From Plasmopara viticola (lineage: Eukaryota; Oomycota; Peronosporomycetes; Peronosporales; Peronosporaceae): 64,000 nucleotides of DNA. The stretch's first letter is position 1. Every line of letters begins with the position of its first letter. The translations under genes were made by a program, and so were the position numbers. The DNA is taken from NCBI GenBank assembly GCA_001695595.3, contig MBPM02000026.1:124001-188000 (forward strand), read 5' to 3'. Below the pieces are notes generated by a model. That model was given only the letters and a program-made list of their open reading frames with translations, did no database searches and had not been told where the DNA came from. Positions 60,558-64,000 of this stretch are shown piece by piece.

Positions 60558-61047
60558 CTAGCTCAGCCTAATGCAGAAAGTCATCCTAACATTCTCTGCT
60601 GAGCGGTTAATTCTTTCCGTTTTTCGATTTATTTGTATTTCATAAAGTAAACTCAACTTGTGTCGCGCTCTTACAGCAGACACGATCGCTTTCTTTAGCT
60701 TATATGTAAACTTTATGTCTCGGTCGGATACAGTGGTCTTCGACATGCCATGGTGCTTCAAATATCTCTTTCAAAACACCTTTGAGATTTCTGCAGGATC
60801 ATTTGTTGTCTCCGTGACGATGGACATAGCTCTTTTTGCTATGCGATCAACAATCATTACGAAGGCGTTTGTACTTTTGTTGGGCTCCGGTAAAGACTTG
60901 CTGAAGTCGATCAAAATGTCGATCCATCTGCCTTTTAAAACAGCTTAAGGCTGAAGTAAACCTGGTAGCCAAGTCTTATTAGCTTGTTGCACTTACTCCG
61001 CAAGTGTTGACATAGTGTTAAATGTACTTCGTCATTTTTGGCCAGTA
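60558..61047 (-). pseudogene. Ty3/gypsy integrase fossil
   Basis: Read on the minus strand from 61047, a YWPKM motif (integrase N-terminal side) is followed after stops by the catalytic core: WIDILIDF (first Asp), VDRIAKRA, an in-frame TGA, LKHHGMSKTTVSDRD (second Asp) and RKTERINR (Glu). This is the D-D-E order of Ty3/gypsy integrases (HGLPKxIVSDRD, QTERVNR). The usual histidine in the YHPQTDG block is lost. Several stops and a shift between the YWPKM part and the core mean it is inactive. On the same strand upstream (61048-61470) may lie the decayed RNase H and linker. Orientation is opposite to the fossil at 38.3 kb. Confidence 0.78.
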
Positions 61048-63095
61048 ATACTTTGGATGTAGTTAATATAAATTCCTACGTGACCTGCTTAAAAATCGTA
61101 GTTTTCACAGATGACATGTTGTCGGATACTACAGCCTTGGACCCTCATCTTCAAGACACAAAAAATTCAGGACTTTATTACTGCTCATAGCAATTAAAGC
61201 GCTGATTGGAGACAAAGACGTCATTTGTCGAGGGTGCAAGTCAGCCATTAAGGCTATTAAACGTAATGCTTGTAGCCAACAGCTCCTATGATTGAATGCA
61301 TAAAACGTTCGAAGGCTTAAACAGTTCCGGTGTTTTACCGGGCATGCTGCAAAGCTAGTGTAGGATGTAATACGGCACTTTTTGGTACTCCTTGTCAAAC
61401 GAAACACTAATACTTTGGAACGGACACAAAGCATTTGCAAAAGTTCAAACTCAATTGACAAAAGCTAAGCGTGTGTACGTGTACGTTCTATTCTTTAGAT
61501 GATTTTAAGATGTTATAAATGCAAATAAATGTAAAAGCAAGGTGCGCTTAACAAAAGCTAAGTGTTTCAAAGATAGATAGCATCATTGTCAACGCAACAC
61601 TTTTCGTACATCTCCTATCGAAATTAGTGTGAAGCCAGCACGGCTGCGGAAAAATCATCGCATGGACCCGTTACAAGCTATAAATGTGAAGCCGATGTGC
61701 CTTTCATAAATCTGCATTCGTGCCCACAAGTGGAATGACAAACCATAAGTATACATTTGCTACATAATAGGAACGATAAACATGTATGTTAGCAGTGGTA
61801 TAGCATCTTACTTAGTCGCATGCTCTAACAGAATAATTTCACAGCACACAAGCTCAAGCATGAAAACTGCTACACCACTTCGAAACGTAGCTTCGGTATG
61901 TGTCTATTTTTGTAGTATTTTACGATGTGTCCGTGCGTTGCATTGAGCTCGTAATGTACAATAGATGCCAGGCGGCAAGCTTTAAGTTTTAAAAAAAGAT
62001 AGTAATGAGATAGCAGCGGCCCCACTCACTACCAGGATGACATTGGATTGATACTTTTCGTCAACACCCCTACAGAAGCGATGTATGCAGTAATTTCTCA
62101 AGCTCCAATTTTATTCTAATAGCGAACATGTTTGACAAGAATATACATTAAATTAATGTAGAGCTTATTGAGCTCCAACTCCAATTTAATTTATGCTAAT
62201 TGAGCACCACCAATTTACCAAATAGTAATTAAGTACGGACAGAGTGTTATGCCAATGGAAGCACATTATTAAAATGTACGGCAAATACAAACAGTTTTTC
62301 TTGTGGCACGACTCTATGCGTTTAATTCCTCTTCATCAAATTGAGCGTCGGCTGCCTACAAGCTTTCCGCGTGGACAAAGACTCACGTTCATGGATTTCT
62401 TGGCACGAGACCTACAAATTCCAGGTTTTTTTGTGGTCATGGAATGGACGCAAATTATTGCAGGCATTGTTACTCTTTCCATTGTTTGAATAACGCCTGT
62501 GAGTAGCCAAATTGATTGTATCGACTTGCACATATATGGGCAGATACTACTACTGATTGGTTAGGCATTCTCGCAAGAGTGGTGATTTATATTTTATACA
62601 TTCATCATGGTCCGAGAAAGCGTGTGCTTAGGGTAACCCGCCGTGAAAGCATATTATCGCTCACCATTAAATTACACACGCATAATGCGCTATAGTACAG
62701 ACCTAAGGAATGCACCACCTCTTGGTTCTTTACCGTCTGTCCCATTTACTTCATCCATTCATTCGCTTGTTGTATTTTTCGCAATGTATGCATGTAATGT
62801 AACAACATCTGCCGCTGACGTTAAAGTACGGCCGGCGGACCGTCCTAAAATTTGGCTTGTCTATGAGAGGGTTAAGGAAAACCTTAACTGAATGCCTGAG
62901 GTTTTTTGTAATTCTCCCAGCCCCCAAAGTAGGCAGTCATTTGCGCCGGAGAAGACTGAGACGACGCGAGTAGTAGTCCACAGCAACGCCTATAACCGCG
63001 AACGTGACCTCTTTTTCCTGACACATAAGACTTAAGTACAGCTTCAGTGTATTTTGGTGGCGTGGAGGTACAGAATCGATATCGACCGAAGCATA
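61048..63095. other. Gene-poor stretch before the PDZ gene
   Basis: The left part likely continues the gypsy fossil. Near 62250-62489 a plus-strand frame reads PRGQRLTFMDFLARDLQIP before a stop; it looks coding-like but starts without an ATG and has no known family. An ACGTG core lies at 63002-63006, 89 nt before the PDZ gene start. Confidence 0.45.
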
Positions 63096-64000
63096 ATGGA
63101 GTACGAGGTGTTGTGGGGCGACGGCCCTCTCGGCCTGACTCTTCGTCCCGACTTGGGCGAGGATATGCCACCCGTAGTAGGACGCATTACACGCTTAGAT
63201 TCGGCCGCCGCACTAGCTAAAGTATCCGTGGGACACATGCTCGTAAGCATCAACGGTATGGACACGGCACGCCAGGGGTACGACCTCGTAGTCGAGACGC
63301 TGCAGAAGATTCCTCGCCCGGCCACTCTGCGCTTTCGTGTTCCTCGCGCTATGAATGGTACACCAAGCACATATCGCTCTCCGTCGCGTTCGTCGTCGCA
63401 CCGCAGTCGTGGATCAACGGGTACCACGTGGTCCGAGCCTGGCAGGTCTCCTTCGGTTCCTAGCAGCAGCTCTACGCGAAGACGTGAACAGTATACGGTG
63501 GTATGGACAGAGGGTCCTTTAGGTATGATTCTTCGCCCTGATGACGACGACTGCCACGTACCATGCATTCGGAAAATAACAGGGAAAGGCGCTGGCACTG
63601 GCATGGAGCGGGCGACTGTGGGAGACATTTTAGTAGCTGTGAACGGTCAAGAGACAAAGTCGCTGGGATTTCGCAGTACTATTTCTTTGCTAAAGACAAT
63701 TCGTAAACCGGCGGTGCTCAAATTTAAGCGAATGGGCCGTCGCATATCGCGCACTAAATCGACGCTCGATTCGTCTGGGGGAAGTCGCAGCGTGAGTGGA
63801 ATCCCAAGCGATGTAGGATCATATGATATTGTGTGGCGTGAGGGTGATCTTGGTCTTAAGCTGAAGCCCGGACATCGCGATGTACCAGTACTTAGCAAAC
63901 TTACAGGAAAGGGCAACGCAAGTGGGCTACAGAATGCGGAAGTGGGCGATGAACTAGTGTCTGTTAACGGCACGGCAGTCGAAGGCGAAGCCTATCAAGA
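63096..64000 (+). CDS. Multi-PDZ domain protein, N-terminal part (3' end outside window)
   Basis: A cytoplasmic scaffold-type protein made of PDZ repeats; PDZ domains bind C-terminal peptides. The frame is open from the ATG at 63096 to the window end (301 complete codons). Three PDZ-like units follow each other, each opening with a VxWxxGPLGxxLRP or VWREGDLGLKLKP strand and holding a GD/GHxLVSING core: residues ~3-88 (VGHMLVSINGMD), ~130-220 (VGDILVAVNGQE) and ~248 onward (VGDELVSVNGTA, cut by the edge). The carboxylate-binding loop is PLGLTL, PLGMIL and DLGLKL. The linkers are Ser/Arg-rich and likely phosphorylated or disordered. Units 2 and 3 share KITGKG / KLTGKG, so they arose by internal duplication. 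Further PDZ units probably follow. I see no signal peptide. Confidence 0.88.
   Translation, partial: MEYEVLWGDGPLGLTLRPDLGEDMPPVVGRITRLDSAAALAKVSVGHMLVSINGMDTARQGYDLVVETLQKIPRPATLRFRVPRAMNGTPSTYRSPSRSSSHRSRGSTGTTWSEPGRSPSVPSSSSTRRREQYTVVWTEGPLGMILRPDDDDCHVPCIRKITGKGAGTGMERATVGDILVAVNGQETKSLGFRSTISLLKTIRKPAVLKFKRMGRRISRTKSTLDSSGGSRSVSGIPSDVGSYDIVWREGDLGLKLKPGHRDVPVLSKLTGKGNASGLQNAEVGDELVSVNGTAVEGEAYQ

Noticed and set aside
1..64000. RXLR, Crinkler (LFLAK) or NLP effector genes and CRISPR arrays
   Set aside because: Looked for signal peptide plus RXLR/EER, LFLAK and GHRHDWE motifs and for regularly spaced repeats; none found.

Overview
The window looks like nuclear DNA of an oomycete (Phytophthora or downy-mildew type). 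Compact protein genes have short introns (56-81 nt where I could place them). They sit in four small gene islands separated by long AT-rich, gene-poor stretches that hold decayed retroelements, SINE-like copies and a DNA transposon. The organism is an inference from gene content and architecture. I could not run a search.

Island 1 (1-5.3 kb): the 3' end of a VPS13-type lipid-transfer protein that carries a C-terminal PX domain (+); a six-exon class-3, diacylglycerol-lipase-like gene (-), convergent with VPS13; and a Rab21-type small GTPase (+) that shares a 166-bp divergent promoter with the lipase and has a GC-AG intron cutting its P-loop. All three concern membrane lipid or endosomal traffic. 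Then comes a desert of about 25 kb (5.3-30.5 kb). It holds a nearly intact tRNA-derived SINE with a perfect 16-bp target-site duplication, a 27-bp-arm hairpin, a 675-bp Mutator-like element with long inverted repeats and a 9-bp duplication, and a short tandem duplication.

Island 2 (30.5-35.7 kb): a SHAQKYF-like single-repeat Myb regulator (-), the ribosome-biogenesis factor ESF2/ABT1 (+), and a membrane-anchored prolyl 4-hydroxylase ending in KNEL (-). The last two converge with only 42 bp between stop codons. They are followed by a tRNA-like gene with a lysine-tRNA body but a CCT anticodon, set between imperfect direct repeats.

Island 3 (43.6-46.3 kb): a tandem pair of L-type (VIP36/ERGIC-53-like) cargo lectins. 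Three copies of an unclassified ~325-bp SINE-like element lie around the pair (40.8, 42.2 and 47.0 kb), each with its own 12-13-bp target-site duplication. A Ty3/gypsy RNase H fossil and an unidentified frameshifted coding fragment lie at 37.6-38.5 kb.

Island 4 (63.1 kb to the end): the 5' part of a multi-PDZ protein (+). The desert before it carries an ancient LTR-like direct-repeat pair (56.5-59.2 kb) and a Ty3/gypsy integrase fossil on the minus strand (60.6-61.0 kb).

The prolyl hydroxylase and the two lectins act in the early secretory pathway, and the lipase, Rab21 and VPS13 in membrane traffic. I see no RXLR, Crinkler or NLP effector gene. I see no wholly new system. The most interesting signals are the SINE-like trio around the duplicated lectins, the dated SINE and MULE insertions, the lysine-bodied CCT tRNA, and the GC-AG intron inside the Rab P-loop.
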